NCBI GenBank assembly: GCA_016946835.1
Contig: JACVTC010000073.1
Coordinates: forward strand, 820,001 to 884,000
From: Neocallimastix lanati (nom. inval.)
Taxonomy: Eukaryota > Neocallimastigomycota > Neocallimastigomycetes > Neocallimastigales > Neocallimastigaceae
Direction of reading: 5' to 3'
Length of the DNA stretch: 64,000 nt
In this document: one piece after another, positions 29,511 through 52,671 of the stretch
Layout: every line of letters begins with the position of its first letter
Position numbering within the stretch: position 1 is the stretch's first letter
The notes under the pieces: model-generated
Told to the model about the DNA's origin: nothing
The model's database searches: none
What the model saw: only the letters and a program-made list of their open reading frames with translations
Translations under genes and position numbers: made by a program

Positions 29511-31016
29511 TTATAATACATTTACATTATTTAAATTAATACATGCTTCTTTAACACGTTCTATCATTGATTTTTCACCTTCACGAAGCCAAGAACGGGG
29601 ATCGTAATATTTTTTATTCGGTTTATCATTACCTTTAGGATTTCCAATTTGACTTTGAAGAAAATCCTTATTACTTTTATAAAATTTATGAACACCTGAC
29701 CAATAAGCCCACTGGGTATCCGTATCAATATTCATTTTAACAATACCATTTTGAAGGGCTGTTTTAATTTCTTTTTTTGTTGATCCAGATCCACCATGGA
29801 AAACAAATGATACTGGTTTTTCTGCTTTTGAACCAATTTTATTTTTAACATATTCTTGATGTTTTCCTAAAAGATCGGGTCTTAATACAACATTTCCCGG
29901 TTTATACACACCATGTACATTACCAAAAGCTGCAGCAATTGTAAAAAATGGACTAACATTACTAAATTCACGATAAACATCCCAAATATCTTCACTTTGA
30001 GTGTATAATAAATCATTTTCAGCACTTGTATTATCAACTCCATCTTCTTCACCTCCTGTAATTCCGATTTCCATTTCAATAAATTGATTCATTTTTGACA
30101 TTCTTTTGAAATAATTAAGGCAAATTTTAATATTATCCTCTTTCTTTTCTTCAGAAAGATCAAACATATGGGATGAAAAAAGTGGTTCACCTAATTATTA
30201 TAATTTATTATTTTCAAAAATAAGTAATATTTTATTAATGTATGTACATTTATTTAATTATCTTTATTTCATAAAATTTAGTATTAAAAATTAATAATTG
30301 AATTTATTTATTATTTATAGATTATTAATAAAATTAACTATTTATATTTATATATATTATTATAAATAATTTATTTAATAAAAAAAAAATTTATTTTTAT
30401 TTTAAATTATGTATTAAATTTCAAAATTATATTATTATATATTTAATAATTTGAAATTTTGTTAAAGTATCTTAAATTTGACATTTTTATATGAATTTCT
30501 ATTATTATTATTATTATTATTATTATTTTGTTAATATTTAAAATAATTACCATGAATTTTATAATATTCTTCATCAGCCTTCAACATTCCATCCATCCAT
30601 GGTAAAAGCTTTCTTGCGCAATGGTCGGAATGTAAAACTACTGGAATTCCATAAGATTTTGCCACTTGACGTACATGAAGTGCACCTGATATTGCACCGG
30701 TAATTGAAGCTTCTTGATTTTTATTATTAAGTCCTTTTCCAGCAAAGAATTGTGAACCACCATTTGAGAACTGGATGATAATTGGTGCTTTAAGCTCTCC
30801 AGCAGCTTCTAATGTAGCATTAACAGTAGATGAGGATGTACAATTAACGGCTGGAATGGCAAATTCATTAGCTTTAGCATAATTATAAAGTTTAAATAAA
30901 TCATTTCCAGTAACAATACCTGGTGAAATAATATCTAATAATTTTTTATTGCCAAAAGTTGAATAACTTCTTAATATATTAAATGAATGAAAGGTTTTAT
31001 TGAAATATCTTTCCAT
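29511..31016 (-). CDS. FBA1: class II fructose-bisphosphate aldolase with N-terminal extension
   Basis: It cleaves fructose-1,6-bisphosphate to dihydroxyacetone phosphate and glyceraldehyde-3-phosphate, with a metal ion as cofactor. Exons are 31016-30551 and 30190-29511; 1146 nt, 381 aa. Visible signatures are AIPAVNCTSSST, FSNGGSQFFAGKG, the metal-site stretch VVLHSDHCARKLLPWMDG (H129, D131 and H132), EMEIGITGGEEDGV, FVFHGGSGST and NIDTDTQWA. The split intron falls after YYKIH. The protein starts MERYFNKTFHSFNILRSYST, about 20 residues more than the usual fungal enzyme. This extension is basic, lacks acidic residues apart from E2, and ends in an R-S-Y-S cleavage-like site, so it resembles an organelle presequence. 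A cytosolic enzyme with a harmless extension remains possible. It diverges from SEC5. Confidence 0.95.
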
Positions 31017-31204
31017 TTTTATTATATAGGAGTGAATTTATTTAATAAAAAACTTTTTTAATAATGTTTAATAGTTTAATACTTATTAATTATTTAATAT
31101 CTTATTAATAATTTTTTTATTATTGGCTTATTTGTTATATATTTTTAATTTTTTTTTTTTATATTTAATTATAAAATATAAATATATCAAATAAATGAAA
31201 TATT

Positions 31205-31274
<70 letters not shown>

Positions 31275-32136
31275 TTATTATTAAAAGTGTTTATATAAAA
31301 TTAAAAAAAAATAAATAAATAAATATTATTTTGAGTAATATTTTTTTATTTTCCAAAAAAGATATTTTATTTATCTTGAATTAAATTATTTTTCATTAAT
31401 TAAAACATCAAGATTAAAATTTTTTTATTTTAAAAAAAGAAAAAATATATATTAATATATTATAATATTATTTAAAATATATGTGAAACATATATTAAAA
31501 TAAAGGTTTTTAATTATATACATGTAATTATAAATTAATAAAAACAAGGTTTATTATAAAAATTAAAAAAAAAAAATAAAAAATAAAAAATAAAAAATAA
31601 AATATTTAATATAAATTTTTTGTTTGACAAATTTTAATTGAAATATTTCAAATAAATAGAAAAGTATATATGTATTTTTAATAAATATTTAAAAGTCTTA
31701 AATATAAAAACAAAACTCTTTTTTTTTTTTTTTATTTTTTCTTTAGAAAGTCAATTTAAAAAAATATATATATATTTAATTATAATTATATTTTATTTTT
31801 AATTTTTATAGAAATTTGAGAATATAAGTAAAATAAAATTAATAAAAACAATAATTAATAGAAATTATAAAAAAAATAATAATAATTTAATAAATAAATA
31901 AAATATTATAATGTCAAAATTATTTATATTATAAGTAAAATTATATTTATATATATATCAATAAAAGTTTATTGTAAATATAATTATTAATTATAATAAA
32001 TAATTACTGGCATTTATTATTTGAATAATTCATAATTTCTTTCCTATCAAATTAATATATCATTTTTAAATTAATTAAATTAATAAGTTTATCGGAAATC
32101 TATTAAATAAATTAATGAATTCTATACAAAAAAGTA
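31017..32136. promoter_or_regulatory. divergent intergenic region between FBA1 and SEC5
   Basis: Both flanking genes start here and are transcribed outward, so this 1.1 kb should hold both promoters. Its most striking feature is a 64-nt A run at 31207-31270, about 190 bases upstream of the aldolase start. Such rigid tracts often exclude nucleosomes in yeast promoters; that role is inference here. No specific factor site can be named. Confidence 0.4.
31207..31270. repeat. 64-nt poly(A) tract
   Basis: An uninterrupted A run between the divergent aldolase and SEC5 genes. It is preceded by TATTGC and followed by GCTATTATTA. There is no retroposon body next to it, so it looks like a free homopolymer rather than a tail. 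Confidence 0.9.
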
Positions 32137-40704
<8,568 letters not shown>

Positions 40705-40930
40705 ATAAAAAAAAATTTTTATACTTCTTTATTTATTACTATATAAATTATTAAATATGTATTTGATAAATGAAATTAGAAATTGAATGCATATATACAT
40801 AAATAAATTAATAAATAAATTAAATAAATCATTAAAATAAAATAATATTTTAATGATGTATTATTATTAAATAAAAAATAATGATTTAATAAAATAAATA
40901 AATAGTGAAGTAATTTAAAAGATTAAAGTA

Positions 40931-41770
40931 CTAATAAAAATAAAATAAAATAAAATAAAATAGATAGTGAAGTAATATAAAAGAGTAAAGTATTAATAAA
41001 AATAAAATAAAATAAAATAGATAGTGAAGTAATATAAAAGAGTAAAATATTAATAAAAATAAAATAAAATAAAATAAAATAAAATAAATAGTAGAATATT
41101 GAATATAAGTACAGATTGAATAAAATAAAATAAAATAAAATAAAATAAAATAAAATAAAATAAAATAAAATAAAATAAAATAAAATAAAATAAAATAAAT
41201 AGTAGAATATTGAATATAAGTACAGATTGAATAAAATAAAATAAAATAAAATAAAATAAAATAAAATAAAATAAATAGTAGAATATTGAATATAAGTACA
41301 GATTGAATAAAATAAAATAAAATAAAATAAAATAAAATAAAATAAAATAAATAGTAGAATATTGAATATAAGTACAGATTGAATAAAATAAAATAAAATA
41401 AAATAAAATAAAATAAAATAAAATAAATAGTAGAATATTGAATATAAGTACAGATTGAATAAAATAAAATAAAATAAAATAAAATAAATAGTAGAATATT
41501 GAATATAAGTACAGATTGAATAAAATAAAATAAAATAAAATAAAATAAAATAAAATAAATAGTAGAATATTGAATATAAGTACAGATTGAATAAAATAAA
41601 ATAAAATAAAATAAAATAAAATAAATATTAGAATATTGAATATAGGTACATATTGAATAAAATAAAATAAAATAAAATAAATAGTAGAATATTGAATATA
41701 AGTACATATTGAATAAAATAAAATAAAATAAAATAAATAGTAGAATATTGAATATAAGTACACATTGAAT
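40931..41770 (-). repeat. composite (TAAAA)n/(TTTTA)n satellite inside a copia gag remnant
   Basis: Pentanucleotide blocks alternate with about ten copies of a spacer that on this strand reads TTCAATCTGTACTTATATTC followed by AATATTCTACTATTTA. It is related to the spacer in the SEC5 intron 10 array but about 10 bases are arranged differently. The copia gag reading frame at 41771-42035 runs directly into the first spacer copy, so either the array inserted there or the spacer derives from this gag segment. Confidence 0.9.
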
Positions 41771-42225
41771 AAAAATCCTCTTTTGTCACTGATTCTCCAT
41801 ATTTCATTTTGTACTCATATGGTGCAATTAAATCACTTGTACTTTCTGTTCCACTAACTATGGGAACTTTTGGAGTATGATCTATATCGACCCATTCTTC
41901 GAGATCATAGTATTGCAAGATACCTCTCATGAATAGTTGCCAGGTTATGATGTTATTACTGTCTAATTCATATATAACTTTTCCTATTAGGACAGAGGGA
42001 TCAAATCTCTTGATTTGAGGAATATTATTATCCATAGTAGTAATGGTACTAGAAGTAGCATTTTCTGTTGATCGTTTTAAAGTTTTTTACTCATTTTGAA
42101 TTTGAGATATTTTAATTTTTTTTTTTTTTTATTTATTTATTTAAAAATTGAGATTGAATGATTTTTCAACGAAATAAAATTATGAGTCAATGAGACTCTT
42201 AATTTGTTAAAATTTAATTTATTAA
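41771..42225 (-). mobile_element. Ty1/copia 5' fragment (LTR end, leader hairpin, gag N-terminus)
   Basis: On the minus strand a probable LTR end, TTTTAACA, is followed by AATTAAGAGTCTCATTGACTC, which folds as GAGTC (42194-42198) with GACTC (42184-42188). The gag start, MDNNIPQIKRFDPSVLIGK, is at 42035, followed by NNIITWQLFMRGILQYYD and LEEWVDIDHTPK, a copia-type gag N-terminus. The frame is cut at about 41770 where the pentanucleotide satellite begins. It lies downstream of the SEC5 stop at 40704, and may be inside a SEC5 intron if the 42973-43100 exon is real. Confidence 0.75.
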
Positions 42226-42540
42226 TAAATAAAAAATAAAGAAAACAAACACTCGAACGTACAAAACTCAATTAAACAATTGGGTTTATGAAATAATAAT
42301 TTTATTAATAAATATTAAAATAATATATCTACATTAAACAATGTAAATTTTTATAAGACTTAAAAATCAATAAATCAAGAAAAGAAAATTTTTTTTTTTT
42401 TTTTTTTTTTTTTTGGTTTAAAATAAAATATTGATAATTACTAAATAGATACATTTTTCATTGATATTTGTACTACATATTATTTTTTTTTTTTTTTTTA
42501 ATTTTAAATGTATTTATTATTTCACATAAATACTATTACT

Positions 42541-42777
42541 AAGTGTGCTAGCACGTGACACGTTGGGTTAGGTTACTCTAGCCTCGCTTCTAGGGAGTTA
42601 CCGAAAAAGCATTCCGAGAAAAACCGTGCTAGAAAATCTCAGCAATAATATGCATGGTTAGAGCACTAATGCTAAATAAACAGTAAGGCTGTCCAGTAAG
42701 GACTATATCCACAAAGTGTTGTGACTACTTTAATATTCCCTTATCTTGAAGGGGCATATGGCGGCATACACCGGAAA

Positions 42778-42816
<39 letters not shown>
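42541..42816 (+). mobile_element. SINE-like element with poly(A) tail, copy 2
   Basis: A GC-enriched 240-bp body starts near GTGCTAGCACGTGACACG and ends ACACCGGAAATAT, followed by a 36-nt A tail (42781-42816). It is the fuller copy of the element found on the minus strand at 11299-11525. It contains TGGTTAGAGCACTAATG, mildly like a Pol III A box, but no B box was found. It has no coding capacity. Confidence 0.7.
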
Positions 42817-42817
<1 letters not shown>

Positions 42818-42972
42818 ATTTAATGATGGTGTAAATTTATTTAATTTAATATATTTTATTTATCTGATAAGTTTTATATAGCTTATATAATAAATAAAAA
42901 TTAATATCTCTTATTTTATTACTTTAAAATAATAGATGATATAAAAATATATATATAAAAATGATATTTTAG

Positions 42973-43100
42973 AATCATTAAATACTTTAGATGAAGATAT
43001 ATTAGGATTAAATTCTAATATTGATTTCATTGAAGATGAGAATACAATTTTTGTAGACATTAAACCAAATCTTTTACATGAATTAGCAACTCAAAAATAA
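42973..43100 (+). CDS. orphan 3'-terminal exon, possibly the last exon of SEC5
   Basis: After an acceptor TATTTTAG the frame reads SLNTLDEDILGLNS, IDFIEDENTIFVDIKPN and LLHELATQK, then a stop. Coding character (acidic, no low complexity) and the acceptor look real, but no start or upstream exon lies nearby. The final SEC5 exon contains a possible donor, AAA|GTACAT, after base 40696 in phase 1, and this exon needs phase 1, so it could replace the last three SEC5 residues with a 42-residue tail. The intron would be 2276 nt and hold the satellite, the copia fragment and the SINE. It could equally be an exon stranded by decay of another gene. Confidence 0.4.
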
Positions 43101-43992
43101 AAAAGTATAGATTATGTTTATTTTCTTAATATTTATACAATAATAAAAAAAAAAAAAAATAAAAAATAAAAAATAAAATTACAAATATATATATTAATAA
43201 AATAAAAGAAGTTAGTTAATATAAAACAAATTATCAATCCTTAATTAAAAATCTTTTTTCAAATAATAAAACATTTTTGATTATAAAACTAAAAATTATA
43301 TTATGTTTATATTATGTTTAGTTTATAATTTTGAATTATTGAATTTAAATTTAAAAATTTATAAATTAAGATTAAAGAATTATTTTTTTCTTTTTTTTAA
43401 AAAAAAATTAAATTTTGGTACCAATGAACGTTTCTTTTTTTATTTTTTTCTTTTTAATTAAAAATATAATTTTCAAATTTTTTATATGGGAAATTTTTAT
43501 TTTTATTATTTTTATTTATTATTTATTATATATTATTTTATTATTTTTTTAAATCTTTATATATTATAAAGTTCATCATTTTTTAATATTATATAGTCTA
43601 AAGTTTATATATAAAAAATAAAAATAAAATTATGAAGATAATAAAAATTATGAAATATTTCATAAAAAATTTATATATACATATATAAAAAAAGCATAAA
43701 ACATAAAATATAAAACAAACATAAAGAATAAAAATAAAAATGTAAAACATAAAACATAAATCATAAATCATAAAATATTAAACATTAAAATAAAAAATGT
43801 GAAATTTATAATAAGCATAAATAATTTAAAAGATAAATTTTATTATGATTTATATATAATTAATATTTTAAGATAATAGTAATAAAATATTATATAAATT
43901 AAAGAGTTATTTTATTATTATTAATTCACATGAAATATTGTATTATATAATCTTTAATAAAAAATATATATAAATATAAAATACTACAGAAA
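43101..43992. other. AT-rich intergenic upstream of the PH-domain gene
   Basis: Only AT-rich sequence, with a run of ATAAAACATAAAA-type near repeats around 43695-43780. No gene or RNA was recognised. It should contain the promoter of the PH-domain gene. Confidence 0.5.
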
Positions 43993-45902
43993 ATGAGTTC
44001 GGATTCTATTATTTCAAATGTATCAATTCAACTTGAAAATTGGTTGGAAAAGCATTCTCGTTCATGTCCAAGAAGATGGCTAAAAAGATATTTTAGATTT
44101 AATGGTGAATATTTATCATATAGTAAAAATGATTCAACAAAATCGTCTGAAAAATTCAAAATTAGTATTTCTGATATATCAGATGTAAAAATGATAGTAA
44201 ATTCTGAAGGAAAAAATGTATTATATATAATTATAAATCAATCAAAAGATGGAGAAAATTCAAATTCAAATTCAAATGAACTAGAAATATCCATGCCTAA
44301 TCAACAAATATTAAAAATATGGTATAATTCAATTAAAGAATGTATAGACAATAATTCAAAACTAAAAACATTAAAATCTTTATCAGGACGAAGTTTAAAT
44401 AAGCCAAATTCATCACATAATAATAATAATGATATTATTAGAAGTACTGAAGAAATACCTGTAAATCGTAATAAACCTTTACCCCAGCCTAATGTGTATA
44501 AAAAAAGTAATGTAATCAATTATTTATTGTTAATTAAATAAAAATAATTTAACCAATATTTTTCCTTTTCTATTTTGTTAATTAATTTTATATTTATTCT
44601 TTTAATAATATATTAATATTAGATTCAAATAAAGATTTAAATATGACAGATAGATCTTTACCAAATATAGTTAAAGAGAATATAAATAAAAGACCACAAC
44701 AAGAAAAATCATCCGCACTTAGCAAATTAGATGCATTACTTGGAGATCTTAAACATACTATTTCACTAAGTGAGTTAGAAAGAAAATCAATGCTAATTTT
44801 AAATAATTATGAAAGAATTGGCTTGAGTCCATTGTCTAACACAATGGAATCAAGTCCATTAAAACAAAATTATAATATTGATAGTATTAATATGCAAAAT
44901 AATGAAAAAGTTAATTCATTGATGTCGAATAATAACAAAAATAATATTAAAGAATTGCAATATGAGAATGATAAAGAACTAAAAATATCGACTTTGCCAC
45001 CGGAGGAAAAAACAAACAGATCAAATGAAGAAATAAACGTTAACTCAAAATTTAATTATTCTGATCCTACAATTTCATTAAGCAAAAAATATGAAAATAG
45101 ATTTGAAGATGATATACCCAATAGGAAAAATACATTAGTTGATGATAGAGGATCATTATCAAGAGAAAATGATGAATTAATATCTGATATAAATAAAAAG
45201 ATAAATTTTAATATGTATAATGAGAGAGATGGAAGAAGTAATTCCTATGTTTATAATATGGCTGTTAATAATTATAATGAAAGTGAATATGGAAGTAGAA
45301 ATAATAGTATAACATATGACAGTTTTAATATAAATATTAATACAAAATCAAGTCATTCTTCTAATGTTATATGTACTCCTGTTATTAATAAACCAAAACA
45401 ACGAGAAATATATGCCCAATTCCAAAGTTCGTTGAATTTATCATTAGATTTAGTTAACATTTTAATTCAAATTCTTTTCATATCAACAGATTCTGTGGAT
45501 ATTTATTTTACAGAATATAAAGAAGTTATTTTAACTAAATCATCAGATTTAATTAATAAATCATCAAGTTTATTTAAGCAAATTAACGATGAAACACGAC
45601 AAAATACTAATATTAGTATTTCTGAAACAGTTTTTTTAACAAAAAATCAAAAAATGATTGAGTTAGCAAATAATTTAGCATCTATTATAAGAAAAGTTGT
45701 ATCATCCTTAAAAATGTATTTAAAAATTGTTAAAAAAGACCAATTAATTCAAACCAGTGAATTTGATATAAAATCAATGGTCAATTCAGAAATTGAATCT
45801 AACAAAAAATTAACAATAAAAGAGCTAAAGCAATCAATGAATAATTTAAAAAATAATTTAACTTTAATTCAAAATGAATTTGAAAAAATTGAAATTAGTT
45901 AA
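43993..45902 (+). CDS. PH-domain protein of unknown function
   Basis: Exons 43993-44506 and 44623-45902; 1794 nt, 597 aa, phase 1 junction. Residues about 12-120 form a pleckstrin-homology domain: LENWLEKHSR, then RRWLKRYFRFNGEYLSYSKN (basic first strands, as in phosphoinositide binders), and the closing helix QILKIWYNSIKECIDNN. The junction falls in a Pro-rich linker. The middle is Asn/Ser-rich and disordered. Residues from about 410 on (QREIYAQFQSSLNLSLDLVN through KELKQSMNNLKNNLTLIQNE) are predicted helical and may form a bundle or coiled coil. The usual inference is membrane recruitment through phosphoinositides. I do not recognise a named orthologue. Confidence 0.8.
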
Positions 45903-47325
45903 AATTATAATTATAAATCTAGATTGCTAATATATATAAATTTTATGTAATATCAAATTTTATATAATAAAATTATATAAAATTTGATAAGTCTATTCTC
46001 TATTTTTTTTATTGTACTATCATTTAAAAAACTATTATTATAATTAGTTAAAATTACTTAATATTTAGATCGTTAAAAAAAAAAAAAAAAATTTAAAAAT
46101 AAAATAAAATAGATTATAAATAATACATTTATAATAATATACAAATAAAATATATATATGGCATATAATAGAATAAAAGTTTTTAAAAATTTGCACTTAA
46201 TTGAAAAAATTTATTATATACATATGTTGTATATTCTAATTTCTATTTTTTTTTTTTTTTTTTTGTTGTATATAAATATATATAAAAAAAACAATTTTTT
46301 ATGTATTACTAATAAAAAGTTATTTGTATTATAACTTTATATTATATTAATATTAATATGCATTAATCTCAAAGTATTTGGCATATTATTTTAATTCGCT
46401 ATATGGTCCTGAAGAAGCAATAAATTATACCAGATGAGAAGAGTTGTGAGTAATTACTGGTTTCTAATTGAAAATTAACTACCAGCTTTCTTTTTTCATT
46501 GTTTTATCCATTAAATACTTTCATTCTAATTACCAACATTCTTACTTTTATTTATTTTCCACTAATTGCTTTCCTTCAACTTCCCACTTTTTTTACCATT
46601 GCTTTTTTCATTAATTGCTTGCTTCATAACTACTCAGTTTCTTGTTTTTATTAGCTTTTCACTTATGCATCTTTGCTTTCTAGAATCTTTATATTTAGTA
46701 ATATATAATAAGTTTTGTTTTATTCAAATTTTCCAGTAATATAAAACTAAAGTGATATTTTAGGTTTTGATTAAGTTTCAACATTTTATTTTATATCACA
46801 AATTTTTTCAATATGCTCTAATCGAATGTTTAATTAATGGTTTTTTGTCATATTGTGCGTTGTATTACTTGTTTTTTCAATTTATAATTGTGAAATTGAT
46901 GAATATTCTTCTTGTTTTTCAGTTCAAAAATTATTTTCCTTTATTTTTAATATTACTTTTCCTACTGAAGTTATATTTATTTATGTGATATATTAATATT
47001 TAATTACTCTTAAAATATTATTAATAAATTTTTTAAAAAAAAAAGCAAATAAAAAATAAGCTTTTGTTAGTTTTCATTTCTTTTATATAACCAGTCTCTT
47101 AACGGAATTTCAAAAATACTTATTCTAATATAAAATATTGAATTTATTATTATTATTATTATTATTTTTGCTATTTTATATAAAAAAATAAAAAATCTAA
47201 AATATATTTATCTTTTAAATTGTCAAGTAAATATCTATTAGTATTTTTATTTTCATCATTTAAAAATTATGTTTTCCCTTTCATCTAAAAATTAAATATA
47301 AATTTTCAGAATTAACAAATATATA
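45903..47325. other. intergenic with an unrecognised pyrimidine-rich segment
   Basis: AT-rich, with a poly(A) run at about 46077-46091 and poly(T) near 46248-46264. The piece 46380-46740 is unusually pyrimidine-rich with loose repeats around TAATTGCTTTCC and CCATTGCTTTTTTC, possibly an old repeat. A hydrophobic frame at 46767-46988 is most likely chance in T-rich DNA. Confidence 0.4.
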
Positions 47326-47700
47326 TTATGTAGAAGTGGAAATAGATGTAGTAGTAATATTTTTCTTTTCCTGTTTTTGTTTATGATTTTTATGTTTCAT
47401 AAAATTTTCTGAGAAATGGTCATTACCAGCCCTATGTTTTTTGTTGTATTTGTCTAATAAAATTTTCTTCATATATATTACAATAAACCAAGTATTTCAT
47501 TTCCATTTTTATCTAATTTTCTTGGTTACAATGGGTCTAGTTCATAAGTTTGAATGTCATGATTTATAGCTTCTTTTTGTGTTAATAGAATACAGTTCCA
47601 TGGACTAATTATTAATATCTTTTTCGTTTATTGCTTTTTTTGAATCATTATTTTTAGTTTTTTGGTCATTAATTAAATTACAATTTTCTGAACCATTCAT
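47326..47700 (-). pseudogene. possible broken gene, family unknown
   Basis: Minus-strand coding-like pieces lie in different frames: MNGSENCNLINDQ at the start, then ILLTQKEAINHDIQTYELDP and KLDKNGNEILGLL with an internal stop between them, then KKILLDKYNKKHRAGNDHFS and a Lys-rich end. One in-frame stop and at least one frame change or unrecognised intron interrupt it. The composition looks like real protein and not repeat. No family could be named. Confidence 0.35.
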
Positions 47701-48066
47701 TATTAAACTTAAATTATTTTACTATTAATAGTTTTCGAAATTTATTTTAGTAAAAACCATATATTATTTATATGATTAATAAATTTTATTCGAATTTTTA
47801 ATAATTTTTGTAAAAGTTTATAGTTTGTTTTAAATATATTTTTCATAAATTATTATCAAAATATGTAAAGTATACATACATTAAAACATATTTATTGAAG
47901 TGTCATGTGTACTTCACGGAATTTAAATCATTCATCCGATTGGAAATTTAATATAAATCATTGAAATTAAATTATAATTTTAAAATCATATCTTATTCTT
48001 TTTATTTATTTTTAAGTATTAGTATAATTTGATTTTTATATAATTTTTAAGCATAAAAAATTTAAA

Positions 48067-48528
48067 ATGAAAGATCCTACTAAGGAACCATGTCCATATA
48101 GAATTATAAATGATACTGGTAGTTCATTTGCTATGGGTGCAATTGGAGGGGGTATATTTAATGCATTTAAAGGATTTCACAATTCACCAAGAGGTCAAAA
48201 ATTTACAGGTATGACTACTGCAATTAAAACTAAAGCTCCTATTAGTGCAGGAAATTTTGCTGTGTGGGGTGGCCTTTTTGCAGGTGTGGATTGCACATTA
48301 TCAACTATAAGAGGAAAGGAAGATTCATGGAATTCAATTTGGAGTGGTGCTATTACTGGTGGTCTTTTAGCAATGAGAAATGGACCAACTACGGCATGTG
48401 CTAGTGCTGTAATGGGTGGTGTACTTTTAGCTGTTATTGAAGGTGTAGGTCATGCTATTAATAATGCTAATTCTTCAATGTATAAACCACAACCAGCTAC
48501 TATTCCGGAAGAAGATAAAACAAAATAA
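48067..48528 (+). CDS. TIM17: TIM17, core subunit of the inner-membrane TIM23 translocase
   Basis: Single exon, 153 aa, typical length for TIM17. It starts MKDPTKEPCPYRIINDTGSS, matching the conserved EPCPYRI entry of the family. FAMGAIGGGIFNAFKGF carries the Gly zipper of the first membrane span. AGNFAVWGGLFAGVDCTLST and IRGKEDSWNSIWSGAITGG contain the conserved D-C and R-x-K-E-D signature, and GGVLLAVIEG is the last span. It forms part of the presequence import channel. In an anaerobic fungus this would serve the hydrogenosome, which is inference. It has no introns, unlike most neighbours. A 41-nt A run follows at 48620-48660. Confidence 0.95.
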   Translation: MKDPTKEPCPYRIINDTGSSFAMGAIGGGIFNAFKGFHNSPRGQKFTGMTTAIKTKAPISAGNFAVWGGLFAGVDCTLSTIRGKEDSWNSIWSGAITGGLLAMRNGPTTACASAVMGGVLLAVIEGVGHAINNANSSMYKPQPATIPEEDKTK

Positions 48529-48618
48529 TTTTTTTAAATAACAAAATTAATAAATTAATTATTTTTAATGATAATTGAATAAATTTAATAAATAAAATAA
48601 CAAAACAAAACATACCTA

Positions 48619-48667
<49 letters not shown>

Positions 48668-49269
48668 CAAATTCATAATTTTTAAATAAGTTCATAAAAA
48701 AACAAGGAATATTAATTAGAAGAAAATAAAATGGAATAAAATTTAACATAATTATAAAATAAAAACAAAATTTAATATATATATAATTAAATAATATCAG
48801 TTACAATCTATTAAAAAAATATATATATTTATATAAATTATTAATAAGTATTAGATTATTTTTTTATTATAGTTATATTTACAAAAACTATATAAATTTA
48901 AATAAATATATCAAACATATCAATTTAAATTTAAATAAATAATTTTAAAAAAAAATATTAATTATTTAATATTATATCTTTATTTTTATTTCAATTATTT
49001 TTTTTCATGAGTTCTTTTACTCAAAATTTTTATTATTTATTCTTATAAAAATGTTTATTTTTTTATTTTATTTTATTTTTTTTTACTTTATTTTTTATTT
49101 TCTATTTTTAATATATATATATATTATTTTATTTTATTTTATTTTTTATTTTCAATAAATAATATAATAAAATTAATCTATTTCTTTTTCATTTTTAAAT
49201 TATTTTATATTAGATAATTAATTTAATTTATTTTTTGAATTGAAAATTTTATTCCTTTAATTATGCTAT
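48529..49269. other. convergent intergenic region between TIM17 and DPM1
   Basis: The two genes end toward each other. It contains poly(A) at 48620-48660 and TTTTA-type short tracts at about 49064-49150. No other feature was recognised. Confidence 0.6.

Positions 49270-52671
<3,402 letters not shown>

Noticed and set aside
46767-46988. 73-codon hydrophobic frame
   Set aside because: It starts inside pyrimidine-rich sequence, has no recognisable motif and no exon partners.
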